This document shows positions 38,766 through 48,401 of a stretch of 64,000 nt of DNA, piece after piece (position 1 is the stretch's first letter; every line of letters begins with the position of its first letter). The stretch comes from JBFMEX01 sp040752215 (GTDB taxonomy: Bacteria; Pseudomonadota; Alphaproteobacteria; Rhizobiales; Hyphomicrobiaceae). The translations under genes and the position numbers were made by a program. Under the pieces are notes generated by a model. That model searched no databases, was not told where the DNA came from, and saw only the letters and a list, made by a program, of their open reading frames with translations. The stretch is from the NCBI GenBank assembly GCA_040752215.1, contig JBFMEX010000033.1, positions 1 through 64,000 on the forward strand. The letters run 5' to 3'.

Positions 38766-41021
38766 ATGCCCAAGCCGAGGATGACCGAGAACGCCGCGGT
38801 GGCGGTCGGGACGCTGTGGCCAAGCCCGGCCTCCGACTGGATCGCATACTGGGTCGACGCCACACAGCGCGGACTGCTGCTGTTCGACGTCATGCGCGAG
38901 CGCAGCGCCCAGTACGAGGAGCATGCCGCCAAGCAGGCGCCGCACGTGCTCAAGTTCGCGTGCGACCTGGTGATGGATGGACGCAAGCTGTCGCGGCCGG
39001 TGAACTATGCGCTGGTGCGCGTGCGACCACCGGCGGGCGTCGAGATCGATCCCCGCAAGCGCCCGTTCGTCGTCTTCGATCCGCGCGCGGGTCATGGCCC
39101 CGGCATCGGCGGATTCAAGCCCGACAGCGAGATAGGCGTCGCGCTCAAGGCCGGACATCCCTGCTACTTCGTCGGCTTCCTACCCGAGCCGATGCCCGGC
39201 CAGACGATCGAGGACATTGCGCACGCGGAAGCCGCCTTCATGGAGCGCGTGATCGCGCTCCACCCCGAGGCCGAGGGCAAGCCGGCGGTGATCGGCAACT
39301 GCCAGGCCGGTTGGGCGGTGATGATGGTCGCCGCGACGCGACCCGAGCTGTTCGGTCCGATCATCGTCGCCGGCTCGCCGCTCTCTTACTGGGCTGGCGT
39401 TCGCGGGCAGAATCCGATGCGCTACACCGGCGGCCTGCTCGGCGGCAGCTGGCTCACCGCGCTCACCGGCGATCTCGGCGCCGGCAAGTTCGACGGCGCG
39501 TGGCTCGTCACCAACTTCGAGGGCCTGAACCCGTCGAATACGCTCTGGAGCAAGCACTACAACCTATATTCCAAGATCGACACCGAGGCGCCGCGCTACC
39601 TCGAGTTCGAGCAGTGGTGGGGCGGCCACGTCATGCTCAACGCCGAGGAGATGCAGTTCATCGTCGACCAACTGTTCGTCGGCAACAAGCTGGCAACGGC
39701 CGAGATCACGCTCTCCGACGGCGCACGCGTCGACTTGAGAAACATCCGCTCGCCGATCGTGGTGTTCTGCTCCAAGGGCGACAACATCACGCCACCGCAA
39801 CAGGCGCTCGGCTGGATACTCGACCTCTATGGGAGCGTCGACGACATCCGCACACACGGGCAGACGATCGTCTATGCGGTGCACGAGACCATCGGCCACC
39901 TCGGCATCTTCGTGTCCGGCTCGGTCGCCAAGAAGGAGCACGACGAGTTCGCGAGCAACATCGACTTGATCGACGTACTGCCGCCCGGTCTCTACGAGGC
40001 GGTGATGACGCCGAAGGACGTGAGCGACCCGAATGCCGACTTGGTCGGCGGCGGCTACCTCGTCAAGTTCGAAGCGAGAACGCTCGACGATATCCGCGCT
40101 CTCGGCGGCAACACCCTGGACGACGAGCGCAAGTTTGCCGCCGCGGCGCGCATCTCGGAGATCAACCTCGGCCTCTACAAGACCTTTCTGCAGCCGTGGG
40201 TGCGTCTCTGGGCGAACGAGGGCATGGCCGACTGGCTGCAGAAGATGCATCCCGCGCGCCTGCAATACGAGATGCTGTCACGCGAGAACCCGATGTTGCG
40301 CTCGCTGGATGCGCTCGTCGACGTCGCCAAGGAGTACCGGCAGCCGGTCGCCGAGGACAATCCGTTCTGGCAGATGCAGAAGCAGGTCTCGGACTGGATG
40401 GTCGACTCCCTCAACGCCTATCGCGATGTGCGCGATAAGCTGCAGGAGGAATGGTTCCATGCGTTCTACGGCTCGCCGATGGTCCAGGCGATGGTCGGTC
40501 TCAGCGGCTCGGAGGCGGCTCCGCGCCGCAAGCCGGGTGACGACGCCACCTATCGCGCGTTCGTCAAGCGGCGGATCGAGGAGCTGAAGCGCGATATCAC
40601 CGCGGGTGGCCCGCTCGAGGGCGCCATCCGTGGATTGCTCTACGTGCGGATGCCAGAGGGCGCCGTCGACGAGCGATCGTTCAATCTCGTCCGGCAGCTG
40701 CGGGAGAAGGCTGGTAGCGATCTCAGCCTCGCCGACTTCAAGAAGCTGCTGCGTGAGCAATTCTTCATGCTGATCCTCGACGAGCGCCGCGCCATCGACG
40801 CCATCCCCGACCTGCTCGCCAAGAACCCTGACGTGGCTGCGCGATTGGCCGCCAGATTGCGCCAGATCGTCGACGTGGTCGGCCTCGAGAAGAAGGAGTC
40901 GCAGCTGCGGTTCGAGGAGATGGAGGAGATATTCCAGCGCTTCGGCGTGCCCCAGGAGAATGTCGCGGTCGAAGGCGTGCGGCCGATCCGGGCGCACGCG
41001 TCCCGGGGCACCAAGGGCTAA
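38766..41021 (+). CDS. DUF3141 protein (PhaC-like alpha/beta hydrolase)
   Basis: A 751-residue DUF3141 protein. Residues about 60-400 resemble an alpha/beta-hydrolase/PHA-synthase fold, with FVVFDPRAGHGPGIGGF and IGNCQAGWAVMM, a nucleophile-elbow-like GNCQAG with Cys as in PhaC. The rest is helical (HDEFASNIDLIDVLPPGLYE...). The ATG at 38766 is preferred over the open frame from 38670. It heads a run with a small protein, Pta-like, AckA, FabI and PPK2, a grouping known in rhizobia. The substrate is not proven. Confidence 0.88.
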   Translation: MPKPRMTENAAVAVGTLWPSPASDWIAYWVDATQRGLLLFDVMRERSAQYEEHAAKQAPHVLKFACDLVMDGRKLSRPVNYALVRVRPPAGVEIDPRKRPFVVFDPRAGHGPGIGGFKPDSEIGVALKAGHPCYFVGFLPEPMPGQTIEDIAHAEAAFMERVIALHPEAEGKPAVIGNCQAGWAVMMVAATRPELFGPIIVAGSPLSYWAGVRGQNPMRYTGGLLGGSWLTALTGDLGAGKFDGAWLVTNFEGLNPSNTLWSKHYNLYSKIDTEAPRYLEFEQWWGGHVMLNAEEMQFIVDQLFVGNKLATAEITLSDGARVDLRNIRSPIVVFCSKGDNITPPQQALGWILDLYGSVDDIRTHGQTIVYAVHETIGHLGIFVSGSVAKKEHDEFASNIDLIDVLPPGLYEAVMTPKDVSDPNADLVGGGYLVKFEARTLDDIRALGGNTLDDERKFAAAARISEINLGLYKTFLQPWVRLWANEGMADWLQKMHPARLQYEMLSRENPMLRSLDALVDVAKEYRQPVAEDNPFWQMQKQVSDWMVDSLNAYRDVRDKLQEEWFHAFYGSPMVQAMVGLSGSEAAPRRKPGDDATYRAFVKRRIEELKRDITAGGPLEGAIRGLLYVRMPEGAVDERSFNLVRQLREKAGSDLSLADFKKLLREQFFMLILDERRAIDAIPDLLAKNPDVAARLAARLRQIVDVVGLEKKESQLRFEEMEEIFQRFGVPQENVAVEGVRPIRAHASRGTKG

Positions 41022-41074
41022 CCTGCCCCCCCCGCACCATCTACGCCCCTCAACACGAAAACAGGACGATCGAC

Positions 41075-41503
41075 ATGGCCGGCTTGCTTCGCCCCGATGA
41101 CCTCAAGATGATCGCCTCCGACGCCGAAATGGCGAAGATGGAGGAGGAGCGCCAATTCCGCGAGCAGAAGCGCAAGCAGCAGGATCAGTTGCGGGAAGCC
41201 TTCATGTCGCGCGAGATCCATCCCGAGGCGATCGAGCGGATCAACGGGATGGTGCGCATCGCAGCGCAGCAGGGCCACCACCAGCTGCAGCTGTTCACCT
41301 TCCCGGCCAGCTACTGCAACGACGGCGGGCGCCGGATCAACATCATGGATCCCGAGTGGCCGAGCTCACTCGAAGGCTTCGCCAAAAAGGCCTACGAGTA
41401 CTACGAGCGCGAGTTGAAGCCGCTCGGATATAAGCTGCACGCCGAGATCGTCAGCTTCCCCGGCGGCATGCCGGGCGACGTCGGCATGTTCCTCAAGTGG
41501 TAG
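41075..41503 (+). CDS. Conserved-looking hypothetical protein, 142 residues
   Basis: A 142-residue soluble protein. A charged, helical N-terminal half (EMAKMEEERQFREQKRKQQDQ, possible coiled coil) is followed by a compact half, LQLFTFPASYCNDGGRRIN and KKAYEYYERELKPLGYKLHAEIVSFPGG. The gene sits between DUF3141 and the Pta-like gene with short gaps, so it is probably co-transcribed. I do not recognise a named family. It may be an accessory factor of the neighbouring enzymes. Confidence 0.8.
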   Translation: MAGLLRPDDLKMIASDAEMAKMEEERQFREQKRKQQDQLREAFMSREIHPEAIERINGMVRIAAQQGHHQLQLFTFPASYCNDGGRRINIMDPEWPSSLEGFAKKAYEYYERELKPLGYKLHAEIVSFPGGMPGDVGMFLKW

Positions 41504-41564
41504 CGCCGCGCCAGGCCGCGCGTGACCACACCACCACATCCAAAGCTACCCGGGACCAACGCCA

Positions 41565-42506
41565 ATGCGCGAGCGCAAGCACGAGAAGTACGATCGGCTG
41601 ATCGCCAAGGCCGAGAGCCTGCCGCCACTGGCGACCGCGGTGGCGCATCCGTGCGACGCATCCTCTCTCTCCGGAGCCCTGGAGGCGATGGAGGCGAAGC
41701 TCATCACGCCGATCCTGATCGGCCCCAAGGCCAGGATCACGGAGGTTGCGGAGAAGCTCGGCAAGAGCCTCGACGGAATCGAGATCGTCGACGTTCCCCA
41801 CAGCCAGGCGGCTGCGGCGAAGGCGGTCGAGCTCGTGCGCGCAGGCCGCGCCGAGGTGCTCATGAAGGGGAGCCTGCACACCGACGAGCTGCTCTCCGAG
41901 GTCACGAAGCGGGACACGGGCCTGCGCACGGGCCGGCGCATCAGCCACGTGTTCATCATGGACGTGCCGGACCATCCGCAGACCTTGTTCATCACCGACG
42001 CGGCGGTCAACATCTTTCCCGACCTGATGGCCAAGCGCGATATCGTGCAGAACGCCATCGACTTGTTCGCCGGGCTCGGGCTCGGCATCCCTAGAGTTGC
42101 GATCCTGTCGGCGGTCGAGACGGTGACGGTCAGCATTCCCTCGACGATCGAGGCCGCGGCGCTCTGCAAGATGGCGGACCGCGATCAGATCACCGGCGGC
42201 ATTCTCGACGGACCACTCGCCTTCGACAACGCCATCAGCCCCGAGGCCGCCCGCATCAAGGGCATCAAGTCGGCGGTCGCCGGGCAGGCGCAGATCCTGG
42301 TCGTGCCCGATCTCGAGGCCGGCAACATGCTGGCCAAGAACTTGACGTTCCTCTCGAACGCCGACGCCGCCGGCATCGTGCTGGGCGCGCGCGTGCCGAT
42401 CGTGCTGACGTCGCGCGCCGATTCGGTACGGACTCGGCTGGCATCGTGCGCCGTCGCGGTCGTCTTCGCCTTCAATCAGAGAACGAAGTCACCCGTCAGG
42501 TCGTGA
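41565..42506 (+). CDS. Phosphate acyltransferase (Pta/Ptb-like)
   Basis: A 313-residue phosphotransacetylase/phosphotransbutyrylase-family enzyme, which exchanges CoA and phosphate on an acyl group. ALEAMEAKLITPILIGPKA and LLMKGSLHTDELL-like VLMKGSLHTDEL (about 100-112) are family segments, as are ISHVFIMDVPDHPQTLFITDAAVNI-type residues and VPDLEAGNMLAKNLTFL near 245-260. It ends two bases before acetate kinase, so acyl-CoA to acyl-phosphate to ATP is the likely path. The acyl chain is not certain (acetyl or butyryl). Confidence 0.9.
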   Translation: MRERKHEKYDRLIAKAESLPPLATAVAHPCDASSLSGALEAMEAKLITPILIGPKARITEVAEKLGKSLDGIEIVDVPHSQAAAAKAVELVRAGRAEVLMKGSLHTDELLSEVTKRDTGLRTGRRISHVFIMDVPDHPQTLFITDAAVNIFPDLMAKRDIVQNAIDLFAGLGLGIPRVAILSAVETVTVSIPSTIEAAALCKMADRDQITGGILDGPLAFDNAISPEAARIKGIKSAVAGQAQILVVPDLEAGNMLAKNLTFLSNADAAGIVLGARVPIVLTSRADSVRTRLASCAVAVVFAFNQRTKSPVRS

Positions 42507-42508
42507 GC

Positions 42509-43702
42509 ATGCGTCGCACTATTCTCGTGTTGAATGCCGGCAGCTCGAGCATCAAGTTCCAACTGTTTGCGATTGCCGAGAGCAATCGCCTGGAGCGGCT
42601 GCTCAAGGGGCAATTCGACGGCATCGCCGTGCGGCCACGACTCGTCGCAAAGGGCAAGAACGGCGAGGATCTGACGGATGAGAGCTGGGATGCGAAGACC
42701 GTCGCCGATGTCCCTTCCGCGCTCGACAAGGTGATCACGTTCCTGGTCGGACAGCTCGGCGGCGAGTTGCCAGTGGCGATCGGCCATCGCGTGGTGCACG
42801 GCGGCATCGATTACAGCCACCCGACGCTCGTCACCGACGACGTGCTGGCGCGGCTGGAGCCGCTGGTTCCGCTCGCCCCCCTGCATCAGCCGAACAACCT
42901 CGCGCCGATCCGCGCCATTCGCGGGCGGCGGCCCGATCTGCCTCAGGTCGCGTGCTTCGACACCGCTTTCCACCGCACGCATCCCGAGGTCGCGGACCGC
43001 TTCGCGATCCCCGAGGCCCTCTACGCAGAGGGCTTGCGCCGCTACGGGTTCCACGGGCTCTCCTACGAATACATCGCGCACAAGCTGCCCGAGGTCGCGC
43101 CGCACCTCGCCTCGGGCAAGGTGCTGGTCGCCCATCTCGGCAGCGGGGCCTCGATGTGTGCGCTTTCCGGCGGGCGCAGCATCGAGAGCACGATGGGGTT
43201 CACCGCCCTCGACGGCCTGCCGATGGGCACGCGCCCGGGCCAGCTCGACGCCGGCGTCGTTCTCTATCTCTTGCAGCAGAAGGGCATGTCGGCGAAGGCG
43301 ATCGAGCGCCTGCTCTACAACGAGTGCGGATTGAAGGGGCTCTCCGGAATCAGCAACGACGTCCGCGTCCTGCTCGAAAGCCAGGATCCGCGTGCCAAGC
43401 TCGCGATCGACTTCTTCGTCTATCGCATCGCCGCGCTCGCCGGCGCGCTAGCCGCGGCGCTCGAGGGCGTCGACGGCCTCGTGTTCACTGCCGGCATCGG
43501 CGAGAACGCTCCGGTGATCCGCGACGCGGTCGTCAAGCGGCTCGGCTGGCTCGGGGCCGAGATCGAGCCGGAGCGCAATGCCAAGGGAGGTCCGCTGATC
43601 TCGAGCGATCAGTCCCGGATCGCCTGCTACGTCATCCCGACCGACGAGGAGCTGATGATCGCGCGCCACACGCTGAATGTCCTCGGGGGCGCCGCGTCCT
43701 AA
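42509..43702 (+). CDS. ackA: Acetate kinase
   Basis: A 397-residue acetate/propionate kinase. VLNAGSSSIKFQLF at the N-terminus, HRVVHGG near residue 90, FDTAFHRTHPEVADRFAIP, YGFHGLSYEYIA, and GLPMGTRPGQLDAGVVLYL in the core are all diagnostic. It makes ATP from acyl-phosphate. The ATG at 42509 (two bases after the Pta-like stop) fits the family; the open frame from 42446 is a shadow. It works with the preceding phosphotransacylase. Confidence 0.96.
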   Translation: MRRTILVLNAGSSSIKFQLFAIAESNRLERLLKGQFDGIAVRPRLVAKGKNGEDLTDESWDAKTVADVPSALDKVITFLVGQLGGELPVAIGHRVVHGGIDYSHPTLVTDDVLARLEPLVPLAPLHQPNNLAPIRAIRGRRPDLPQVACFDTAFHRTHPEVADRFAIPEALYAEGLRRYGFHGLSYEYIAHKLPEVAPHLASGKVLVAHLGSGASMCALSGGRSIESTMGFTALDGLPMGTRPGQLDAGVVLYLLQQKGMSAKAIERLLYNECGLKGLSGISNDVRVLLESQDPRAKLAIDFFVYRIAALAGALAAALEGVDGLVFTAGIGENAPVIRDAVVKRLGWLGAEIEPERNAKGGPLISSDQSRIACYVIPTDEELMIARHTLNVLGGAAS

Positions 43703-43720
43703 TCCGTATCAGGAGCCAAC

Positions 43721-44503
43721 ATGCGAGATCCATCGACGTTCAAGCTGCTCAAGGGCAAGAAGGCCCTCGTCACCGGCATCGCCAACGACCAATCGATCGC
43801 GTGGGGTTGCGCCAAGGCGTTCAGTGCGCTCGGCGCCGACCTCGCCATCACCTACCGCAGCGAGAAGACAAAGAAGTACGTTGATCCGCTGGTGAAGGAT
43901 GTTCCGGCCTCGATCTACATGCAGCTCGACGTCGAGCATCCAGGCGCGATGGAGCAGGTGTTCGAGGCGATCGACAAGAAGTGGGGCAAGCTCGATATTG
44001 TCCTGCACTCGATCGCCTTCGCGCCGAAGGCGGACCTGCAGGGACGGGTCGTCGACTGCTCGAAGGACGGCTTTCTGATGGCGATGGAGCTGTCGTGCTG
44101 GTCGTTCATCCGCATGGCCAAGCTGGCCGAGCCGCTGATGAAGGACGGCGGCACGCTGTTCACGATGAGCTACTACGGCTCGCAGATGGTGGTCGAGAAC
44201 TACAACATGATGGGCCCGGTGAAGGCCGCGCTCGAATCCGCCACCCGCTACATGGCCGCCGAGCTCGGCCCCAAGGGGATCCGCGTGCACGCGATCTCGC
44301 CGGGGCCGCTCAAGACGCGCGCCGCCTCCGGCATCAGCGAGTTCGACAAGCTGCTGCAGAAGGCGCAGTCCAAGGCACCCTCGCGCAGTCTGGTCTCGAT
44401 CGACGACGTCGGCATCGCGGTCGCGTTCCTGGCCACGGATGCGGCCAAGCTGATCACCGGCGAGACGCTCTACATCGACGGCGGATACCACATCATCGAT
44501 TGA
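43721..44503 (+). CDS. fabI: NADH enoyl-ACP reductase
   Basis: A 260-residue short-chain reductase of the FabI type. VTGIANDQSIAWGCAKAF is the FabI nucleotide motif, LHSIAFAPK follows, and the active site Tyr161-X6-Lys168 lies in NYNMMGPVKAALES. ISPGPLKTRAASGI and GGYHIID close the protein. It performs the last reduction of fatty acid elongation. Its presence behind ackA is typical of this rhizobial-type cluster; it may be a second FabI in addition to a housekeeping copy. Confidence 0.95.
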   Translation: MRDPSTFKLLKGKKALVTGIANDQSIAWGCAKAFSALGADLAITYRSEKTKKYVDPLVKDVPASIYMQLDVEHPGAMEQVFEAIDKKWGKLDIVLHSIAFAPKADLQGRVVDCSKDGFLMAMELSCWSFIRMAKLAEPLMKDGGTLFTMSYYGSQMVVENYNMMGPVKAALESATRYMAAELGPKGIRVHAISPGPLKTRAASGISEFDKLLQKAQSKAPSRSLVSIDDVGIAVAFLATDAAKLITGETLYIDGGYHIID

Positions 44504-44606
44504 GGTCCTGGGCCCCGACGCCCTTGAACCATCACAGGCGGGAGGAACCGAGCGCCCGGTCTTCACACGCGAGGCGCACCCCCGCTGCGCTCGCAGGGAG
44601 AAGTCA

Positions 44607-45452
44607 ATGGCAAAGAAGAGCGAAAAGGACGACACCGATGCGGCGAGGCAGAAGGCTGCCGCCCCCGAAAGGAATGGCGATAGGAAGCTGAAGAACAAGC
44701 AATACGAGGCGGAGCTGCGCCGCCTGCACGTCGAGCTCGTCAAGCTGCAGGAGTGGGTCAAGCACGAGAAGCGGAAAGTCTGCATTCTGTTCGAGGGCCG
44801 CGACGGGGCCGGCAAGGGCGGCGTCATCAAAGCGATCACCGAGCGGGTCAGCCCGCGCGTGTTCCGTGTCATCGCGCTCCCCGCGCCGACCGAGCGCGAG
44901 AAGTCGCAGATATACATCCAGAGGTACCTGCCACACATGCCCGCGGGCGGCGAGATCGTGATCTTCGACCGCAGCTGGTACAATCGCGCCGGTGTCGAGC
45001 GGGTGATGGGCTTCTGCACCGAGGATCAGGCAGAGCGGTTCCTGCATGCGGCTCCATTCGCAGAGCGACTGATGGCCGAGTCCGGCGTCCTCCTGCTCAA
45101 GTATTGGCTTGAGGTGAGCCCGGACGAGCAGACGCGACGCCTCGAGGGCCGCATCAACGACGGCCGCAAGATCTGGAAGCTCAGCCAGATGGACTTGGAT
45201 TCCTACACCCGCTGGGACGACTACACCAAGGCGCGCGACGAAATGTTCAAGGCGACCGATACCGCCTGGGCGCCCTGGTACGTCGCGCGCTCCGACGACA
45301 AGAAGCGGGCGCGCCTCAACATCATCGAGCACATTCTCAGCAAGATCCCCTACGAGGACGTGCCCCACAAAAAGGTGAAGCTGCCGAAGCGGCATGTCTC
45401 CAAGGGCAAGCAGGCCGACCTCTCCAACAGGCTCATACCCGAGAAGCACTAA
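44607..45452 (+). CDS. ppk2: Polyphosphate kinase 2
   Basis: A 281-residue single-domain PPK2. Walker A GRDGAGKGGVIKAIT (about 68-82), the lid segment and Walker B FDRSWYNRAGVERVMGFC are present, with RWDDYTKARDEMFKATDTAWAPW after them. It moves phosphate between polyphosphate and nucleotides, usually to regenerate NTP from NDP. The gene lies 103 bp after fabI on the same strand. With the Pta-like and AckA enzymes it suggests an energy-reserve function. Confidence 0.95.
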   Translation: MAKKSEKDDTDAARQKAAAPERNGDRKLKNKQYEAELRRLHVELVKLQEWVKHEKRKVCILFEGRDGAGKGGVIKAITERVSPRVFRVIALPAPTEREKSQIYIQRYLPHMPAGGEIVIFDRSWYNRAGVERVMGFCTEDQAERFLHAAPFAERLMAESGVLLLKYWLEVSPDEQTRRLEGRINDGRKIWKLSQMDLDSYTRWDDYTKARDEMFKATDTAWAPWYVARSDDKKRARLNIIEHILSKIPYEDVPHKKVKLPKRHVSKGKQADLSNRLIPEKH

Positions 45453-45488
45453 CGTACGTCGAGCCGAGCCGGATCCAAGGGGGTGGGC

Positions 45489-46775
45489 ATGACTTGGAAC
45501 CAGCGCTACGCGATCAGGAGCTACATACGCTCGTCACTGTGGGTGGTGCCATTCTTCGCGCTCGTTCTCGAGCAAGCGATGACACACGTCCTGCTGAGGA
45601 TCGAAGCCTGGATGAGCTGGGTGCCCGACTGGCCGTTCAGCACGCCGGCCACGCTGGTCACGATCCAGTCGATCGTCACGCTCGTGTTGTCGTTCCTGGT
45701 GTTCACGTTCGGCTCGATGCTTGTCGCCATACAGGTGGCGAGCGGGCAACTCACCCCGCGCATCATCGCCACGACGCTGTTGCGCGACAACGTGATCCGT
45801 CTCGCGGTCGGCTTATTCGTCTTCACGCTGCTGCTCGCGATCGGCACTGTCGCGCGGCTCGATGCGGGCCTGCCCGATGCGCACCTCTGGGCAACTGCGC
45901 TCCTTGGCTTCGCCTCGATCATCGCCTTCCTCTATCTCATCGACTACGCGGCGCGACTGCTGCGTCCGGTCAGCATCGTCTGGCGGATCGGCGAGCACGG
46001 GATCGCCGTCATCAAGGCCGTGTATCCGAAGCCGATCGACGAGGTGGATGCCGTCCAACGGCGTCGGTTCGAGCCAGGCCCGCCGGACCGGGTCATCACC
46101 CATGCGGGGACGTCGGCGATCGTTCTCGGCGTCAACATCGACGCCGTTGTCGTCGAGGCCACGCGGGCCGATGCCGTCGTCGAGTTCGTCCCGCGGGTCG
46201 GAGATTTTGTCGCGGTCGGAGACCCGCTCTTCAGGCTTTACGACGGCGCGATGCTGGACGAGCACAGGTTGAATGGACTTGTCGCGTTCGGTCCAGAGCG
46301 GACGATCGAGCAGGATTCGACATTCGCCTTCCGCGTGATCGTCGACATCGCGCTCAGGGCCCTCTCCAAGGCGATCAACGATCCGACCACCGCCGTGCTG
46401 GCGATCGACCAGTTGCAGCGCCTGCTGCGGCTCGTGGGGCTGCGTCATCTCCACGACGATCAGGTGAGGGACGCGTCCGGGCGCGTGCGCTTGATCTTCC
46501 CGACACCCAACTGGGAGGACTTCGTCCAGCTGACGTTCAGCGAGATCCGTCTGCATGGCGCCGGCGAGCTTCAGATTGCGCGCCGTCTCAAGGCAATGAT
46601 CGACAATCTGATCGATGTTCTCCCGGAGCGCCGCCGGCCTGCGCTTGCAGAGGAGCTGGCCCTGCTCGACCACGCCATCGAGCGGCTCTACCCGCTTCCG
46701 GAGGATCGAGCACTTGCGCGGACGCCGGATACCCAGGGTCTCGGCGGCGCCTCGCCGACGCCCCACACCAGCTGA
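45489..46775 (+). CDS. DUF2254 membrane protein
   Basis: A 428-residue predicted membrane protein of the DUF2254 family. About four helices lie in the first 155 residues (SLWVVPFFALVLEQAM; LVTIQSIVTLVLSFLVFTF; DNVIRLAVGLFVFTLLLAI; WATALLGFASIIAFLYLI). A cytoplasmic part includes VGDPLFRLYDG and RTIEQDSTFAFRVIVDIALRALS. The ATG at 45489 has AGGGGG nearby; a GTG two codons earlier is possible. The function is unknown. Confidence 0.85.
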   Translation: MTWNQRYAIRSYIRSSLWVVPFFALVLEQAMTHVLLRIEAWMSWVPDWPFSTPATLVTIQSIVTLVLSFLVFTFGSMLVAIQVASGQLTPRIIATTLLRDNVIRLAVGLFVFTLLLAIGTVARLDAGLPDAHLWATALLGFASIIAFLYLIDYAARLLRPVSIVWRIGEHGIAVIKAVYPKPIDEVDAVQRRRFEPGPPDRVITHAGTSAIVLGVNIDAVVVEATRADAVVEFVPRVGDFVAVGDPLFRLYDGAMLDEHRLNGLVAFGPERTIEQDSTFAFRVIVDIALRALSKAINDPTTAVLAIDQLQRLLRLVGLRHLHDDQVRDASGRVRLIFPTPNWEDFVQLTFSEIRLHGAGELQIARRLKAMIDNLIDVLPERRRPALAEELALLDHAIERLYPLPEDRALARTPDTQGLGGASPTPHTS

Positions 46776-46795
46776 CGTGGACGCCCCGTCCGCGC

Positions 46796-47611
46796 TCAGT
46801 CGAGATCGGCGGGATAGACCTTCTTGACGCCGGGCGGCGGGGTGAACGTGAACAGCGCGTCGGGCAGATTCGGGGCGATGATCCACGAGAGCTCGTTGGT
46901 CTGGACCGGATCGGCGGGATCATCGAGACGCCGGCTTACGAGCTTGCACGGCAGCGGCGTCGCCGAGTCCTCCACCCACACGTCCCACACGTCGTCCATG
47001 CGCTCGACGAGCAGGTGGCGGCACTCGCGGCCGCCGATGCTGTCCGCCCCCCGTGCCGTCACTCTGACAGTCTCGCCGAGCGTCAGCAGGTAGTCGACCG
47101 TCCACAGGAAGTCGAGCACGCGAGCGTGCAGCGACAGCATGCCCGCGCCCTTGTACATCGTCCCGACCAGCGACTCGGCTGCGAGCACCTCGGCATAGCG
47201 GCCCTGCGCAGGCCGGTTGATGTAGAGCATCCTTCCGTCCGACACGAACACCGTCCGCATCTTCCCGACCGTCAGCTCGATCCGCAGCAGGTTGGGCTGG
47301 CGGGTCTGAAAATGGACGCTACCCTCTTTGCCCAAGCCGTGGATGTCGGTGGTCAGCGAGAACGTTGTGCGAAAATCTGTATCGGTGCTAGAGCGAATGT
47401 AAGTGTGCATGCGCTTCAGCAGCGCGATGGCTTCGGCATTGGCCTGCGACGTCCTCGCGGATGTTTGCTCCGGCGCCGGCGGAGCCTGCGCTTCTGCTCC
47501 AACACTCCACCACACGGCGATCGCGGTCGCGGCCAGGACTGCCCCGACCCGACGGCCTCGCCAGGATGCCGACGCTGGCACTACAGCCTTGCCGCGATAG
47601 GACGCCGCCAT
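46796..47611 (-). CDS. DUF2092 family secreted protein
   Basis: A 271-residue protein. An N-terminal signal (GRRVGAVLAATAIAVWWSVGAEAQ) precedes the DUF2092 domain: LLKRMHTYIRSSTDTDF, VHFQTRQPNLLRIEL and VSDGRMLYINRPAQGRYAEV. The C-terminus ends FTPPPGVKKVYPADL. A Shine-Dalgarno (GGAGG) lies upstream of the ATG. It is convergent with the DUF2254 gene (20 bp apart). Its fold resembles lipoprotein carriers of the LolA type; the role is unknown. Confidence 0.85.
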   Translation of the reverse strand: MAASYRGKAVVPASASWRGRRVGAVLAATAIAVWWSVGAEAQAPPAPEQTSARTSQANAEAIALLKRMHTYIRSSTDTDFRTTFSLTTDIHGLGKEGSVHFQTRQPNLLRIELTVGKMRTVFVSDGRMLYINRPAQGRYAEVLAAESLVGTMYKGAGMLSLHARVLDFLWTVDYLLTLGETVRVTARGADSIGGRECRHLLVERMDDVWDVWVEDSATPLPCKLVSRRLDDPADPVQTNELSWIIAPNLPDALFTFTPPPGVKKVYPADLD

Positions 47612-47849
47612 GATCTAACAACCTCCTGCTCCCAATCCGTACTCCCAGATTAGCGGGAGCGCCGTCCATGAGCCATCGACTGCCGCCCACAGGCGACCGA
47701 ATGCCGCCGCCGCGAGTAAACGGCGTCCGACCGATCGGGTGGCGGACCGCACTGGGATCATGCCCATACAGACGGTATCGGCGCACGCCCCGAGGAGTGG
47801 ACGTGTTGACATGTGGCGCACATCGGTGATCTTGCGATAGCGAAGGCGA

Positions 47850-48401
47850 ATGTCACCGTGTGCGGCCGTGCTCCAGAACTACGAGAGGACCCTGACGCTC
47901 AAGAACGGACTGCAAGTCACGTTGCGGGCCGTCCGCAGCGACGACAAGCAGCGCCTGCGTGATGCCTTCGGCAAGCTCGAGCTGTCGACCATCTACACAC
48001 GCTTCTTCGGCTACAAGAAGCAGCTGACCGACGCCGAGCTGACGCAGGCGACCGAGATCGATTTCCACACCACGGTGGCACTGCTGGTCACGACCGGAAT
48101 CGGGAGCTCGGAGACGGTCATCGGAGCCGGACGCTATGTCGCTGCTCCCGGCCAGATGCCGGACAGCGCCGAGATCGCGTTCACGGTCGAGGAGGACTTT
48201 CACGGCCTCGGCATCGCGTCGCTGATTTTGAGCAGCCTCGCCGAGATTGCGCGCGAGAACGGGCTGAAGCGCTTCGAGGCGGAGGTTCTGCCGAGCAATG
48301 CCGCCATGCTTGCCGTGTTCCGCAAGAGTGGTCTCGCCATGCGTCAGGAACTCGGCGGGGGGACAGTCCACGTTACCTTGGAGCTTGCGCCGAGCCGATA
48401 G
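47850..48401 (+). CDS. GNAT-family acetyltransferase
   Basis: A 183-residue N-acetyltransferase domain. The acetyl-CoA loop region reads FTVEEDFHGLGIASLILSSLAEIA (about 111-134), followed by FEAEVLPSNAAMLAVFRKSGL, typical GNAT motifs A and B. The N-terminal LKNGLQVTLRAVRSDDKQRLRDAF is like the domains attached to acetyl-CoA-synthetase-like acyltransferases (Pat). It could acetylate a protein or a small molecule. It stands alone. Confidence 0.85.
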   Translation: MSPCAAVLQNYERTLTLKNGLQVTLRAVRSDDKQRLRDAFGKLELSTIYTRFFGYKKQLTDAELTQATEIDFHTTVALLVTTGIGSSETVIGAGRYVAAPGQMPDSAEIAFTVEEDFHGLGIASLILSSLAEIARENGLKRFEAEVLPSNAAMLAVFRKSGLAMRQELGGGTVHVTLELAPSR

